DNA of 64,000 bases from Cladocopium goreaui (taxonomy: Eukaryota; Sar; Dinophyceae; Suessiales; Symbiodiniaceae): the NCBI GenBank assembly GCA_947184155.2, contig CAMXCT020000260.1, positions 62,001 to 126,000 of the forward strand, in the 5' to 3' direction. The stretch's first letter is position 1. Each line of letters opens with the position of its first letter. The notes below the pieces were generated by a model. That model worked only from the letters and a program-made list of their open reading frames with translations. It made no database searches and was not told the origin of the DNA. Positions 1-11,435 of this stretch are shown piece by piece. The position numbers were made by a program, and so were the translations under genes.

Positions 1-127
1 TATATATATGTATCATTTGAACACATTTTTTGGGAATTCCGTTTTTCTTGTTGCACATACATACAGTTTTATTTCCATATCATATCCATATAATATATAA
101 TTATATATATATATGTATATATATATA

Positions 128-209
128 CAAAGTGGGACCCAAACGATAGCTAAGTTGGTGAACATAACTCCAATAACTATGGTTTATGGTACTTATAACC
201 TACATTTAT
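128..209. repeat. Family E inverted-repeat fragment
   Basis: This partial copy reads gatagctaagttgg, then aataactatggtttatgg. Fuller copies are at 13391, 36074, 53914 and 54677. It lies in presumed intron or intergenic DNA before the first exon island. Confidence 0.55.
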
Positions 210-296
210 ATATAGCCCACATTGTATATATATATATATATAATATTCACATTTCTATTACCACTTGACATCATGGTGTCCGGATCCCATCTTCAG

Positions 297-382
297 TCCA
301 TGCCACGTTGGCGAGGCGGTTGTTGGCGCCTGCGCCGTGGATCGGCAAAAGTATCACCCTGGATGATCTGAAGCGCTCAGAG
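297..382 (+). CDS. Exon of unrecognised gene 1
   Basis: A GC-rich island follows cttcag. It reads HATLARRLLAPAPW then GKSITLDDLKRS in one frame and ends near a GA or GT donor at 380-383. An alternative AG|G acceptor lies at 316. The product was not recognised. With a GA donor at 380 the phase joins the next island without a shift. Confidence 0.5.
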
Positions 383-795
383 GGTGTGATGTCGGGCATG
401 GATTGATGTGAAGAATATGGTGACTAAACATGACATAAAAGCCACGAAATAAATAAGCATAAGTAGTTGGTTTACGTTATCAAGTGACCATAGAATAGGT
501 GGTTAAAAAAGCATAGCAACATTACTTTAATGTTACTACGGTGACTAAAACCATTTTATCCCCATAGGAGCTTCCCAATTTTTTTTCGAAGAATTAACAT
601 CCATAAATCCCAGGTACAAATCCATTTATGGTGATATAACGGGGATGTATGCGATATAGCCAGCAATATGGAGATTCAATTGGATATCATGTTGGTTAAC
701 CAACCAGAATTGGGATTTGATGGGGGTTTAGCAGAATGTTAATTCAGGATTAACAAACCTCAAGTTTATCATTAGTGTGGGTACCAATTTAAGAG

Positions 796-901
796 TACCC
801 TCTGGTTATTTAACATAGCCATGGAAAATCACCATTTTAATAGGTAAACCATCTATTTCTATGGGCCATTTTCCGTGGCTATGTTAAATAACTAGATGGT
901 A
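796..901. repeat. Family A element
   Basis: The ends are taccctctgg and actagatggta. The arms read gttatttaacatagccatgg and its complement, so the whole can fold as a hairpin. It lies in the intron between the islands at 297 and 949. Confidence 0.8.
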
Positions 902-948
902 ATTTAGAAAACAATGTTGTGGGTAAACCTCCAGTTCTCTTCGTCAAG

Positions 949-994
949 GCAGCGTTGAACCCGGTGACACTACAAGCTGAACCCATCAAAAGAG
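949..994 (+). CDS. Exon of unrecognised gene 1
   Basis: This short island is bounded by caag|gca and a gag|gtaag donor. It reads AALNPVTLQAEPIKR and ends in phase 1, which matches the next island at 2455. Confidence 0.5.
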
Positions 995-1104
995 GTAAGT
1001 TGATTTACAGCCAATGATAGATTAACATAGATTAACTATAGTTTCTGTAGATAGAATATAGTTAACTATCATGGATTCTATAATTAACATAGATTAACAT
1101 AGAT

Positions 1105-1217
1105 TACCCTCTGGTAAACATACGAAAAACGATGGAACATCACCATGCTATTAATTGGTAAATCACCTATTTCGGACTGGGCCATTTTCAATAGCGAACT
1201 GTTAGTTTCCGGAGGGG
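1105..1217. repeat. Family A element
   Basis: The left end is taccctctggtaaacatac. The right end is degenerate (ttccggagggg). The middle carries the usual atcaccatgctatta segment. Confidence 0.7.
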
Positions 1218-2195
1218 AACTATAGTTTCTGTAGATAGAATATCTGTAAGGTTATTTTGTGTTTAACCAACTGATTACTGGGGGACAAAGTGGATTCGGA
1301 ATCCGGAATATCTCCAATAGAAATTGATCTGCCAATCGGTCTCCAGAAAATTCTGTTCTGTACCAAATGTGGGTGCAACTGATCATTGCAAACGGTTGCT
1401 GTAGGTGAGATAGATACGTTTATATTTTTGCAACGTTGATATGGTGAAATAGAATGAAATAGATATGTTTGTATTTTTGCAATGTTGATATATTTGTTGC
1501 CATGTTCATATTAAGGCAATGCCGTATAATGCCGTATTCTTTTGCCAACAGGTGGATATTAGGGCTTCAATGGAACCAGTCATTTTTCGAATTCAAACAT
1601 TTATTCGTTCTTTTTAGTAGGATGGTACGGGAATCTGCGTACATTTGGAAAATCATTTTCACGTGGTTTGAAAGTCCCCTTTTGATAGTTGGGAGGCAGT
1701 TTATTGATCCATGCCTCTGAACGAGTTACAGCCGCATACATTGGGCAAAACTGGTATGCAAATTCAGGTCCCCCAATTCACACGTCCTTGGCGAGGTTTG
1801 AAACAACACATCGAACTTTGTACAGCATGAAAATTAACCATACCATTTTCCTGAGCCATTTCCATAGTTTGCATAGACGTGACGAATAATTTACTGTTGA
1901 TTTGATTATGGCATTTGTCACGTTGATTATGTTGTGTTCTATCATTTTTCATTGGTTCCCATCCCATTCAGATACTTTCCTATATGACTCATACCATATT
2001 TCACGCACTTTAATGATTTGTCCTTTTTGTATTTGTTTTTTGGATAAACATGTTCTCTTCGCAATTGGTAGTTTGTATCGTGTTATTGCCTGTTCAGATT
2101 TCTAGTTTACATTTGATTGTGGTGCGTGTGTAATCAACATCTCCGCACATGACGTCATGGTATTCCCTCATTTTGGGTTCAATGTGATGTGAGTC

Positions 2196-2302
2196 CTATT
2201 TGGTGGTTTGGAACATGGCTTTTATTTTTTCCACATATTGGGAATTTCATCATCCCATTTGACTTTCATATTCTTCAGAGGGGTAGGTATACAACCAACC
2301 AG
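2196..2302. repeat. Family D element, degenerate
   Basis: It begins tttggtggtttggaacatgg and ends acaaccaaccag, with tcttcagaggggt before the right arm. The first bases of the left arm have diverged. Confidence 0.65.
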
Positions 2303-2454
2303 TTATAGAAATATGTCAAAAGGGATATGATATTTTGTATTGATTATTGATATCATGATCATAACTATTATAATCTAGAATATGCGTTAGCTATTGAAAC
2401 CAGGAGTTCTATTTGCCAAAGTATATTCACGGTTGGGAAGCTTTCTTCGGTCAG

Positions 2455-2483
2455 GCCTTCGCGGCTTACTGATGAACTCCCAG
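2455..2483 (+). CDS. Exon of unrecognised gene 1 (29 bp)
   Basis: It is bounded by gtcag|gcc and cag|gtggc. Joined in phase to the exon ending at 994, it gives GLRGLLMNSQ. The small size makes the call tentative. Confidence 0.4.
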
Positions 2484-2874
2484 GTGGCACTTCGTGACAC
2501 TTCGAGTGACTTCGTGATCTAGTTGGAACCAACAACAACTAGAGCTTCGACCAAAGACAGCTGTAATTATATGTAATTATAATATACATACGTATATTAT
2601 ATATATACTGTATATGAATCATTCTTAGATAAAGTGCATATGATTATTGAACATTGATGGATATTGGATGTTCTATAAGGATCAATAAACAGCCAATTGT
2701 CTAATTATATCCAATGATGGTTCATAGAGTACCTAATTTATTGATTGATATTGAGCATGTCCATCCTCATGGGAAGGACATCACATTGCGTTTGTGGCTC
2801 AAGGGCACAGGACGGTATGCTAGTGAGTGGGATCACACACATTGGTTGTTTTTGGTGATTTCAGATACCCTCTG

Positions 2875-2976
2875 GTTATTTAACATAGCCATGGGAAATG
2901 GCCCATTTATAGATGGCTTACCTCTCAAAAAAGGTGGATCTTTCCATGGCGAACTGTTAGTCATAACCAGATGGTA
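2875..2976. repeat. Family A element
   Basis: The left end is taccctctggttatttaaca and the right end is gtcataaccagatggta. The two arms come from different sub-types (mttattta versus gtcataac). Confidence 0.75.
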
Positions 2977-3032
2977 GCTACGATAGTTCTCTCCCACTCA
3001 TTTTCCCATGAAATCCTCCATAGTGGTGGGAT

Positions 3033-3145
3033 CTGGGTAAATTATAACGACCTCACTGGTCTCCCTCACTGGAATCATGGTTAGTAAGGGAAATTATCCC
3101 CAAATGGCCTTAATTCAGGTTAGTGAAATATTTTAATTTACCCAG
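3033..3145. repeat. Family F inverted-repeat element
   Basis: The termini are ctgggtaaattataa and ttttaatttacccag. The interior reads ggaatcatggttagtaaggg. Two more copies lie at 15731 and 52519. Confidence 0.75.
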
Positions 3146-3202
3146 ATGGGATTAATCTTCCATTTATAGATGATTTTCCCATGATTCATCCTCTATTTCT
3201 AG

Positions 3203-3313
3203 GGATTTCCCAGCCACGTTCCATGGCCTCGGAGTTTTGCAGAGGCCTTTTGCCATCGTCACTGTGAAGACTTGGTGCAACGTTGGCGGAAGGAGTGTGC
3301 TGCAGAGCTCCAG
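3203..3313 (+). CDS. Exon of unrecognised gene 1
   Basis: This is a 111-bp phase-0 exon bounded by ctag|gga and cag|gtggg. It contains AFCHRHCEDLVQRWRKECAA, a charged segment with three Cys and three His. It continues in phase from the island at 2455 and into the one at 3785. No family was recognised. Confidence 0.6.
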
Positions 3314-3346
3314 GTGGGGATGCAACTAGAACCCAATAATAACCAT

Positions 3347-3451
3347 TACCCTCTGGTAAATAAACATAGACCCTGAAAATCACCAATTTTTAATGGAAAC
3401 TAGTCTTCCAACCCCTATCTGCCAGGGTCTATGTTAATTTACCAGAGGGTA
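3347..3451. repeat. Family A element, ACATAGACCCTG sub-type
   Basis: The ends are taccctctggtaaa and tttaccagagggta. The inner arms are catagaccctg and cagggtctatg. The same sub-type occurs at 15607 and 61747. Confidence 0.85.
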
Positions 3452-3784
3452 GCGATGCATTCTAAATTATAATCAATTATAATCAATTATAGTCTATAGT
3501 CATAGTTTCATAGTTATTAACGGTTATAAATAATCAATTATAATGGTTATTATAGTCATTAATGAGATATAATCACATTAATAATGAGTTATTATTGTCA
3601 CAGTAATAATTGAATCATATAATAACTCATTAATGATGCAACTATTATCCATATTAATAATAACTCATTAACCCATATTTATAATGGTTATTATAGTCAT
3701 TAATGAGTTATTGGGATAATGCTTAGGATGACCGTAACCCATGAAAATCCCTATGTAACTTGACCATGGCACACATGCGTGCAG

Positions 3785-3850
3785 GCCCTATCGCACGTCC
3801 GAGCGCAAGCTCTGCAAGCGCAGCAGTTGATTTCCAGCACTGCAGCACTG
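3785..3850 (+). CDS. Exon of unrecognised gene 1, helical segment
   Basis: The acceptor is gtgcag|gcc. The frame reads ALSHVRAQALQAQQLISSTA, an Ala/Gln-rich stretch likely to be helical. A GC donor (ctg|gcctgc) keeps phase 0 with the next island. Confidence 0.55.
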
Positions 3851-4116
3851 GCCTGCCAGAAGCCATGGAAGATGTGCATTTTATGAGGGATTTCACCAGC
3901 CTTGTGATGGAATTTTAACATATTTTAACCATCTAAAACGGAGATATCACAAGGGTATGCACACTACATGTCACAGATTTTGTGTCTGGGTTCGGTTGTC
4001 TGAATACATTTTGAATATTTTGACGTGAACTGTGGTTCCGTCCAGTTTCTCCGGGTCCACCTGGGCTTGAGGTCATTGCTACTTTGTTGGCTACTGCATT
4101 CCAGAGAATGAAGCAG

Positions 4117-4141
4117 GCGCCGATGCTGATATCTATGGAAG
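4117..4141 (+). CDS. Exon of unrecognised gene 1 (25 bp)
   Basis: This microexon is bounded by gcag|gcg and gaag|gtatag and reads APMLISME. It ends in phase 1, as the next island needs. Confidence 0.4.
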
Positions 4142-4342
4142 GTATAGACCACCATAGTGTTTGGTGATTTCGAAGCAGTTAATTTTAGTTGTGGATCCTT
4201 TCCTTAAAGATCTTTCTCAGTTAATTTGCGATAGTCCAGCAAATTTGACATGATCTATCCCGTCTATCCCTTTCTGTTCTCATTGGTGGTTTATAGATGT
4301 TTATAGTGTTTAATGATTATGTTTGATACTTTGGAGAAACAG

Positions 4343-4434
4343 GCTGGCTACCAATCATCCCTCAACATGCCAAGCGTCGTAAACACGTCGGCGCTGCTCA
4401 GATCGCCGGCAGTTCCTCGGCGTGGCTTGGCCGA
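4343..4434 (+). CDS. Exon of unrecognised gene 1
   Basis: The acceptor is acag|gct. The frame reads WLPIIPQHAKRRKHVGAAQI and continues to SSSAWLGR. The cga|gtttcg donor keeps phase 0; an alternative end is the ggtaaag donor at 4476. The RRKH cluster is basic. Confidence 0.5.
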
Positions 4435-4485
4435 GTTTCGTTCGAGGGGATTTCCAAGCCACGTTTGATCCAAGGGTAAAGCTAA

Positions 4486-4600
4486 AAACCATAGGAAAAC
4501 CATAGGAAAATGGAGGTTTACCCTATGGTAAACTAAGAGTTTGCGAACTTGAAGCCATGGCCCAGTCGAAATAATGAGTTTTCCCATTAATAATCATTAA
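4486..4600. repeat. CCATAGGAAAA leader plus degenerate family A element
   Basis: The leader aaaccataggaaaaccatag precedes a diverged element starting taccctatggtaaac. The same leader precedes family A copies at 55750 and 59039, so this is a recurring composite. Confidence 0.5.
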
Positions 4601-5003
4601 TAGCCATTGTGATTTTCCCAGTAGTTTTTTTTGTTTTTTTTGTCAGTTTACGAGGCCGGGTAAATGGACTTCCAAATTGGTTGGTTTCTGAGATCGGACT
4701 TCCTACTGAAACACAACAATGCGAAGCGCAGTTTTTGGGCGGGTCCGACCGGTCCGACATATTCCCAAGGAGTTACTACCAAGAGCGTCACTCCAAAATC
4801 CTCAATGAAACGAGAAGCATCCTTTGCAATGAGGGAAAACAATAGGGACATAGAAATAATCACATAATTTGATATGATTTGGAAGTTTCCTATGTCATGA
4901 GGGTACCCCCAAATCATCCAAAGTTAGATTTTTTTTTGGTATTGAAAACCCCTGGTGAGTTTGGGATCCCCATGACTTAAGAACGCCCCCAGCTGATCTA
5001 CAG

Positions 5004-5074
5004 GCGGCACCCGTTGAGGGAGGAGCCTGGAAGGAGTGGTTGCTGGCGTCCATGTACCAGGCGAAACCTGGAAG
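5004..5074 (+). CDS. Exon of unrecognised gene 1
   Basis: The acceptor is acag|gcg. The frame reads AAPVEGGAWKEWLLASMYQ with strong GC3. The end is either a GC donor at 5061 or a GT donor at 5075; the latter fits the phase of the next island. Confidence 0.5.
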
Positions 5075-5129
5075 GTCGCCTCGAAACATCTTTGGAAGTC
5101 AGGAAAAAATGCAACCCCCCCACAAAAGA

Positions 5130-5237
5130 TACCATCTGGTTATTTAACATAGCCATGGAAAATCACCATGCTATTAATGGGAAAATCCACTATAACTGGC
5201 CATTTTCAATAGCGAACTGTTAAATTACCAGAGGGTA
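5130..5237. repeat. Family A element
   Basis: The left end is taccatctggttatttaaca and the right end is aaattaccagagggta. It lies in the intron after the island at 5004. Confidence 0.8.
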
Positions 5238-5498
5238 GAAGTTTGTCTAAGCTTCACCAAAATTGATCTCATTTTTTTTGGGGGGGGGAGGGGGTTGTGA
5301 GACTTTCATCCCAAGATGGGCCTAACTTTGACGGAGTTTTGACACATGTTGGAACTATTATCTCGAAATAAGTGCTTTCCACTATAGAATTCTCCACTAG
5401 GGATGATGAAATGTATTGGATCATAGTGAGTCATAGTGGATCTCTGATTTTTGAGCTCCCATTTGATCAAAAAAATACGATCTTGGGATGATGATGAT

Positions 5499-5599
5499 CT
5501 GGTTGGTGGTTTCAAACATTGTTATTTTCCATAATATCTGGGATAATCCTTCCCATTGACGAACTCATAGTTTTCAAGATGGTTAAAACCACCAACCAG
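5499..5599. repeat. Family D element, TTTTCAAGATGG sub-type
   Basis: The termini are ctggttggtggtttcaaac and aaaaccaccaaccag. The interior has tttcaagatgg instead of tttcagagggg, as at 6806, 32980, 44522 and 53010. Confidence 0.85.
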
Positions 5600-5779
5600 A
5601 TATCCATTATATGTCCATTATATATATATCCATTATTTTGATGATCAAAGATATATCCTATGATAATCATAAATTTCCTATTAACGATCTGGGGATGATG
5701 ATCCTCTTGTAATCATGGCGGCTGGAAAGTCCAGAAAACAGTGTGGGGATGTCCCTGCCATGGAAATGGTCGGTGGCAG

Positions 5780-5840
5780 GCGCCCGTGGAGGAGCCACCG
5801 GAGCAGTTGTTTCAGGTGCGAAAAGCGGAAAATGGGTGAA
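5780..5840 (+). CDS. Exon of unrecognised gene 1, frame uncertain
   Basis: The acceptor is ggcag|gcg. Two frames look coding. One contains SSCFRCEKRKMGE and fits the flanking phases. The other contains SGAKSGKWVKLPRE. I prefer the first on phase and codon third positions. Confidence 0.4.
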
Positions 5841-6354
5841 GTTACCGCGGGAAGATGGTGGGAAAGTGAGCGTAGAAAGCTGGGAATTGATGATGTACTT
5901 GATGTTGCAAAACAATCCAATTTTCAGTTTGGGAGCAAGAAGAACAGTGAGATGTTTGGATGATGGTGAATGCACTATGATTCCATGATTTATTTGCAAA
6001 CTTGGAAGCATAGTGGGCAAGGCTATTACTTTCCATCCGGGGTGTCACAAATCATCTACCCATCTAGCTTCCAGTTAACTGACACTTTGCTATGGGAAAT
6101 GGCCCATGAATAGATATAGATTCATTTACATTTATTTACCTATTAATCCTGTAGTGATTTTCCACAACAAACTGTATAAACTTTGTATTAACATGTAACT
6201 GTATGAGAATATTGCAGCTACAGGGCTTGTATGACAATTTTCTTTTACATTTGCTGCACCATTCTTGTAACCATTCTATTTCCTATTCTGGAAGCACCGA
6301 AGTTCTTAACAGTTGAACTGTGTAAACTCTTAAAGCTGTTCAATTGCCATTTGG

Positions 6355-6463
6355 TACCCTCTGGTAAACAAACATAGCTATTGGAAATGGCCCATTGATA
6401 GTTGATTTACCTATTAAAAATGGTGGATAATTCCATAGTTTTTTGTATGTTTACCAGGGGGTA
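6355..6463. repeat. Family A element
   Basis: The left end is taccctctggtaaac. The right end is ttttgtatgtttaccagggg followed by gta. Confidence 0.8.
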
Positions 6464-6535
6464 CTGTATTTCCTGACCCCCTTGAAGTGTCTGAACATTG
6501 ACCCCATTCGATCCCAGTAACCCAGTACCGGCCAG

Positions 6536-6572
6536 GCTGCCAGCAGCAATGAGCCCCTGGCCACCTTGATTC
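6536..6572 (+). CDS. Exon of unrecognised gene 1
   Basis: The acceptor is gccag|gct. It reads AASSNEPLATLI. A GC donor at 6573 gives the phase needed by the next island; a GT donor at 6577 is the alternative. Confidence 0.4.
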
Positions 6573-6805
6573 GCAGGTCAACGGTCTCGTTGTGGGAAAG
6601 CAGCTCAACGGGTCACGATGCTTGATGTAGCATTGGATTAGTATATATATATAAATATAAAGAAGATATGTTTCTGACATTGTTTATATATATTTTTTTT
6701 ACTAGCAACATGTATTATATTAGTGTTCATGTTTTAATTGTTTTATTATATGAGTTGTCATTATTGTGACATTGTATTGGCATTTCTTGAATTCCCGTTT
6801 ATTTT

Positions 6806-6913
6806 CTGGTTGGTGGTTTGGAACATTGTTTATTTTCCATTTCATATCTGGGATGTCATCCTTCCCATTGACGAACTCATATTTTTCAAGATGGTTATTG
6901 CACCACCAACCAG
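6806..6913. repeat. Family D element
   Basis: The termini are ctggttggtggtttggaac and gcaccaccaaccag, with tttttcaagatgg in the interior. Confidence 0.85.
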
Positions 6914-7131
6914 ATATCCATTATATGTTCATTGTATATATAATATATATCCATTATTATGATTATCAAAGATATATCCTATGATTATCATAAATTTCCT
7001 ATTGACGATCTGGGGATGATGCTTAACATTGGTTTAAATTTAGTATTAATCAACATTGTCTTAAGTATTAACATTAGTGATCTTCATGTTTGTTTTACCC
7101 AATATCTGTGCTGCGCTCAAATCCAGCGAAG

Positions 7132-7214
7132 GGGTCAAATTTTGGATCAGGATCTGGCAAGAGCCCAAGGAAGAGCTGGAAATCATGAAGGCCCTCGACA
7201 AGCCACAGATACAG
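7132..7214 (+). CDS. Exon of unrecognised gene 1, Trp-rich
   Basis: After gcgaag|ggg the frame reads VKFWIRIWQEPKEELEIMKA then LDKPQIQ with high GC3. The two tryptophans before an acidic helix faintly recall the C-terminal part of eIF4E-type cap-binding proteins, but no other motif supports this, so no function is assigned. The 3' limit is uncertain. Confidence 0.5.
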
Positions 7215-7284
7215 CGAGCGGACTAAAATGGGATTGGATGGATCTGTTCACCAGGGAATTTTATGGGAATGCCATATAAAAAGA

Positions 7285-7347
7285 TATCAACATAGCTAAG
7301 TTGGTTGAACATAACTCCAATAACTATGGTTTATGATACTTATAATG
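7285..7347. repeat. Family E fragment abutting a family D element
   Basis: It contains gctaagttggttgaac and then ccaataactatggtttatg. The family D copy starts immediately after it. Confidence 0.5.
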
Positions 7348-7348
7348 G

Positions 7349-7456
7349 CTGGTTGGTGGTTTGGAACATGGTTTTTATGACTTTCCATGTATTGGGAATG
7401 TCATCATCCCAACTGACGAACTCATATTTTTCAGAGGGGCTCAGACCACCAACCAG
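7349..7456. repeat. Family D element
   Basis: The termini are ctggttggtggtttggaac and cagaccaccaaccag, with tttttcagagggg in the interior. Confidence 0.85.
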
Positions 7457-7550
7457 AAGGGGATATTATATGTGTTTATTGATTGCTGATATCATGATCA
7501 TAACTATTATAATCTATAATATGTTCTAGCTATTGAAACTAAGTAGTTTT

Positions 7551-7650
7551 TGTTAATTTAACAAAGCTATTGATCATTGCCCATGTAGAGTTGACTTTCC
7601 TATTATATCCTGTAAACATTGTGATTTGCCATAGCTATGCTAGTTTACCA
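7551..7650. repeat. Family A element, decayed
   Basis: Both ends are diverged (gttaatttaacaaagctatt and agtttaccagacagta), but the internal arms still pair. Confidence 0.45.
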
Positions 7651-8221
7651 GACAGTATATCATCTCGGTCATAACTATGTATTCTAATGGGAATGGAATG
7701 CGGATATGTATCTAATGGGATTTTCACAATTGATCATGTATATTGTATCTTGTATATGTGAGAATATATTACAACTCATTATGGGAATACAGTGGATGAA
7801 TACAATGAGATATTACAGTATTTTATTCCCATTGATATTACAGGTCATAACTATTACATTATACTTACTAGTGTACTAAATCAGTTTTTACTGTTTATTG
7901 TATTATATCATGTCATCTTATCCTCATATTACATTTGAGATATTATAACGCTATATATAATGTATGTATATATAATATGTAATATATGGATATATATATT
8001 ATAATATATCACGAAAGCCAGCCGAAGGCCTGGGCTTGAGTATAGGTATAAGCGAAGCGAAGCGAAGCTAATCTAGGGGGTGTGGGGGGGGGGGAGGCCC
8101 GAAATCGGTCCGTTTTTGAAAGGTGAGGCCGGAGCCTGGGGGGGGGAGAGCTCAAAAACCGACCTGCCGTTTGCCTGGTTTTTTGGGCCCGAACGAGATG
8201 CTCCATTTTGGACACTTGTTG

Positions 8222-8862
8222 GTGGTTTTCGACGGTTTTCATCGGGTTTCAAACGCCAAAACACTGTAATTTACGGTGTTTTTGTGCGTTTGGCCTGGCA
8301 AAAGTACGTCTTGCAACATGCTGAAAACTGCGTAAATACCACTGTTTTTGCTAGGTTCTGGCCATAAAACACTGTAAATACCGTGGTTTTTGGTTCCAGG
8401 AGCAAAAAACACCGCAAATACCGTGGTTTTGGGCTTGCGAGGCGTCAAAAAAACACGGTTTTTACGGAGTTTTTTGCTCCGAGAATGTTCAAAAAACACG
8501 AAAACACCACCTATTTGACAATTTTTCGGCTTTACCTTGTTGGTGGTTCTTGACGGTTTTCATCGGGTTTCAAATGCCGAAACACTGTAATTTACGGTGT
8601 TTTTGCGCGTTTGGCCTGGCAAAAGTACGTCTTGCAACATGCTGAAAACTGCGTAAATACCACTGTTTTTGCTAGGTGCTGGCCATAAAACACTGTAAAC
8701 ACCGTGGTTTTTGGTTCCAGGAGCAAAAAAACACCGCAACTACCGTGGTTTTGGGCTTGCGAGGCGTCAAAAAACACGTTTTTTTTTTTTTTTTAACGGA
8801 GTTTTTTGCTCCGAGACTGTTCAAAAAACACGAAAACACCAACTATTTGACCATTTTTCGGC
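8222..8862. repeat. Tandem pair of about 310-bp GTAAATACC-type repeats
   Basis: Two near-identical blocks start at tggtttt/ttcttgacggttttcatc (8222 and about 8544). Each contains acactgtaatttacggtg, tacgtcttgcaacatg and ttttttgctccgaga. Short ORFs in them are by-products of the repeat. Confidence 0.8.
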
Positions 8863-8892
8863 TTTACAAATGAAGGTTTAAAAAAAAACATG

Positions 8893-9772
8893 CCGCAACG
8901 TCTCTGTGTGAAGATGTTTCTATGTAAAAGCGTCTCTGTGTAAAAGCGTTTCTCTGTAGATATATCTGTGTGTACAAGGGTCTGTGTGTACAAGCTTCTG
9001 TGTGTAAAAGGGTCTCTGTGTAAAAGCTTCTGTGTGTAAAAGCCTCTGTGTGTCAAAGCGTATGTATGTAAAAGTGTTTGTGTGTAAAAGCGTCTGTGTG
9101 TAAAAGGGTCTGTTTGCAACATTCTGTGTATGCGTAAAAGGGTCCGTGTGTAAAAAGGTTCGTGTTTAAAAGTGTCTGTGTGTAAAAAGGTCTGCGTGTA
9201 AAAGCATTTCTGTGTCAAGATGTTTGTGTGTCCAACAGTCTGTGTGCTACTACGACTCTGTGTAAAAGCCTTTCTGTGTAAAGATGTTTGTGTGTAAAAA
9301 GGTCTGTATGTAAAAGCCTCTGTGTGTGAAAGCGTATGTGTGTAAAAGTGTTTGTGTGTAACAGCGTCTGTGTGTAAAAGGGTCTGTGTGCAACATTCTG
9401 TGTATGCGTAAAAGGGTCGGTGTGTAGAAAGGTTTCTGTTTAAACGTGTCTGTGTGTAAAAAGGTCTCTGTGTAAAAGCATTTCTGTGTCAAGATGTTTG
9501 TGTGTCAAAAGCGTCTGTGTGTAAAGCTGTCCCTGCGTACACGGGTCTGTGTGTAAAAGCGTCTGTGTGTACAAGCGTGTCTGTGTGAAGCTGTTTGTCT
9601 GTAAAAGCGTCTCTGTGTCAACGTGTTTCTGTGTAAAGCTCTTGTAAAAGGGTCTGTGTGTAAAAGCATCTGTGTGTCGAAGTAAAAAAGTGTCTGTGTG
9701 TAAAAGCGTTTGTGTGTGTAAAAACGTTTGTGTGTAGTCTGCAAGGGTCTGTGTGTAAAAGGGTCTATGTGT
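8893..9772. repeat. Degenerate minisatellite TGTGTGTAAAAGCGTC, copy 1
   Basis: About 880 bp of a 14-16 bp unit (tgtgtgtaaaagcgtctg and variants). On the - strand it translates as variants of FYTQTLLHT in several frames, so the ORFs of 80-141 codons here are artefacts. The block recurs at 10298-11230. Confidence 0.9.
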
Positions 9773-9780
9773 TTTTAGCT

Positions 9781-10190
9781 TCACAATGCTGGGTCATAGC
9801 TTCCGTTTGCTTGCTGTTCGTTCTAAAATTGTATATGTAGCCGTTTCCCGTTCTTCCCAAAAGCGAAATGCAATAGCCGGCCGAATGGCCGCCAAATGGC
9901 AGAAAATTGCTTCCAACAGGTTTCTGCTCTGGATCTGGCTCCAAAAGGCTCCTGGCCAGGATTTGGCCTAAAACGGCCGTTTCCCCTTGAGCCCAGAAGG
10001 CACTTTTCGTTGCCGGCCCGCAAGCCGCGAAAGTCTTAAAAGCTGGCTCCAAAAGGCTTCGGCCAGGATTTGGCTAAAAATGGCCGTTTCCCCTTGATCC
10101 CAGAAGGCCCTTTTAGTTGCCGGCCCGCAAGCCGCGAAAGTCCCACAAGCTGGCTCCAAAAGGCTCCGGGCTTGCGAGGCGTCAGAAAAC
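9781..10190. repeat. Spacer with about 135-bp GGCTCCAAAAGGCT repeats
   Basis: It contains repeated tggctccaaaaggct, gccaggatttggc and cggcccgcaagccgcgaaag segments. Its first part recurs at 11237-11435 after the second minisatellite. Confidence 0.75.
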
Positions 10191-11435
10191 ACGGTTTTTT
10201 TTTTCGGAGTTTTTTGCTCCGAGACTGTTCAAAAAACACGAAAACACCAACTATTTGACCATTTTTCGGCTTTACAAATGAAGGTAAAAAAAACATGCCG
10301 CAACGTCTCTGTGTGAAGATGTTTCTATGTAAAAGCGTCTCTGTGTCTGTGTAAAAGCGTTTCTCTGTAGATATATCTGTGTGTACAAGGGTCTGTGTGT
10401 ACAAGCTTCTGTGTGTAAAAGGGTCTCTGTGTAAAAGCTTCTGTGTGTAAAAGCCTCTGTGTGTCAAAGCGTATGTATGTAAAAGTGTTTGTGTGTAAAA
10501 GCGTCTGTGTGTAAAAGGGTCTGTTTGCAACATTCTGTGTATGCGTAAAAGGGTCGGTGTGTAAAAAGGTTCGTGTTTAAAAGTGTCTGTGTGTAAAAAG
10601 GTCTGCGTGTAAAAGCATTTCTGTGTCAAGATGTTTGTGTGTCCAACAGTCTGTGTGCTACTACGACTCTGTGTAAAAGCCTTTCGGTGTAAGGATGTTT
10701 GTGTGTAAAAAGGTCTGTATGTAAAAGCCTTTGTGTGTAAAAGCGTATAGTGTTTGTGTGTAAAAGCGCCTGTGTGTAAAAGGGTCTGTGTGCAACATTT
10801 TGTGTATGCGTAAAAGGGTCGGTGTGTAAAAAGGTTTCTGTGTAAAAGTGTCTGTGTGTAGAAAGGTCTCTGTGTAAAAGCATTTCTGTGTCAAGATGTT
10901 TATGTGTCAAAAAGTGTCTGTGCGAAAAAAGCGTCTATGTCTCACGGCGTCTGTGTGTGCAAGGGTCTGTGTGTCAAAGGGTCTATGTGTAAAAGCGTCT
11001 GTGTGTAAAGCTGTCCCTGCGTACACGGGTCTGTGTGTGAAAGCGTCTGTGTGTCTGTGTGAAGCTGTTTGTCTGTAAAAGCGTCTCTGTGTCAACGTGT
11101 TTCTGTGTAAAGCTATTGTAAAGGGGTCTGTGTGTAAAAGCATCTGTGTGTCGAAGTAAAAAAGTGTCTGTGTGTAAAAGCGTTTGTGTGTAGTCTGCAA
11201 GGGTCTGTGTGTAAAAGGGTCTATGTGTTTTTAGCTTCACAATGCTGGGTCATAGCTTCTGTTTGCTTGCTGTGATTCTAAAATTGTATATGTAGCCGTT
11301 TCCCGTTCTTCCCAAAAGCGAAATGCAATAGCCGGCCGAATGGCCGCCAAATGGCAGAAAATTGCTTCCAACAGGTTTCTGCTCTGGATCTGGCTCCAAA
11401 AGGCTCCTGGCCAGGATTTGGCCTAAAACGGCCGA
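10190..11435. repeat. Segmental duplication containing minisatellite copy 2
   Basis: It repeats the sequence of about 8780-9975: the ggagttttttgctccgagac flank, the minisatellite (10298-11230) and the aatgctgggtcatagcttc spacer. The offset is about 1405 bp at the start and 1456 bp at the end, so the two copies differ by small indels. Confidence 0.85.

Noticed and set aside
5780-7214. eIF4E-like cap-binding protein in gene 1
   Set aside because: SGAKSGKWVKL and VKFWIRIWQEP loosely recall eIF4E segments, but the first is probably out of frame with its neighbours and the other conserved tryptophans are not found.
8793-11240. Many - strand ORFs of 70-197 codons rich in THRRFYTQT
   Set aside because: They are translations of the 14-16 bp minisatellite in several frames, with no codon bias or splice borders.
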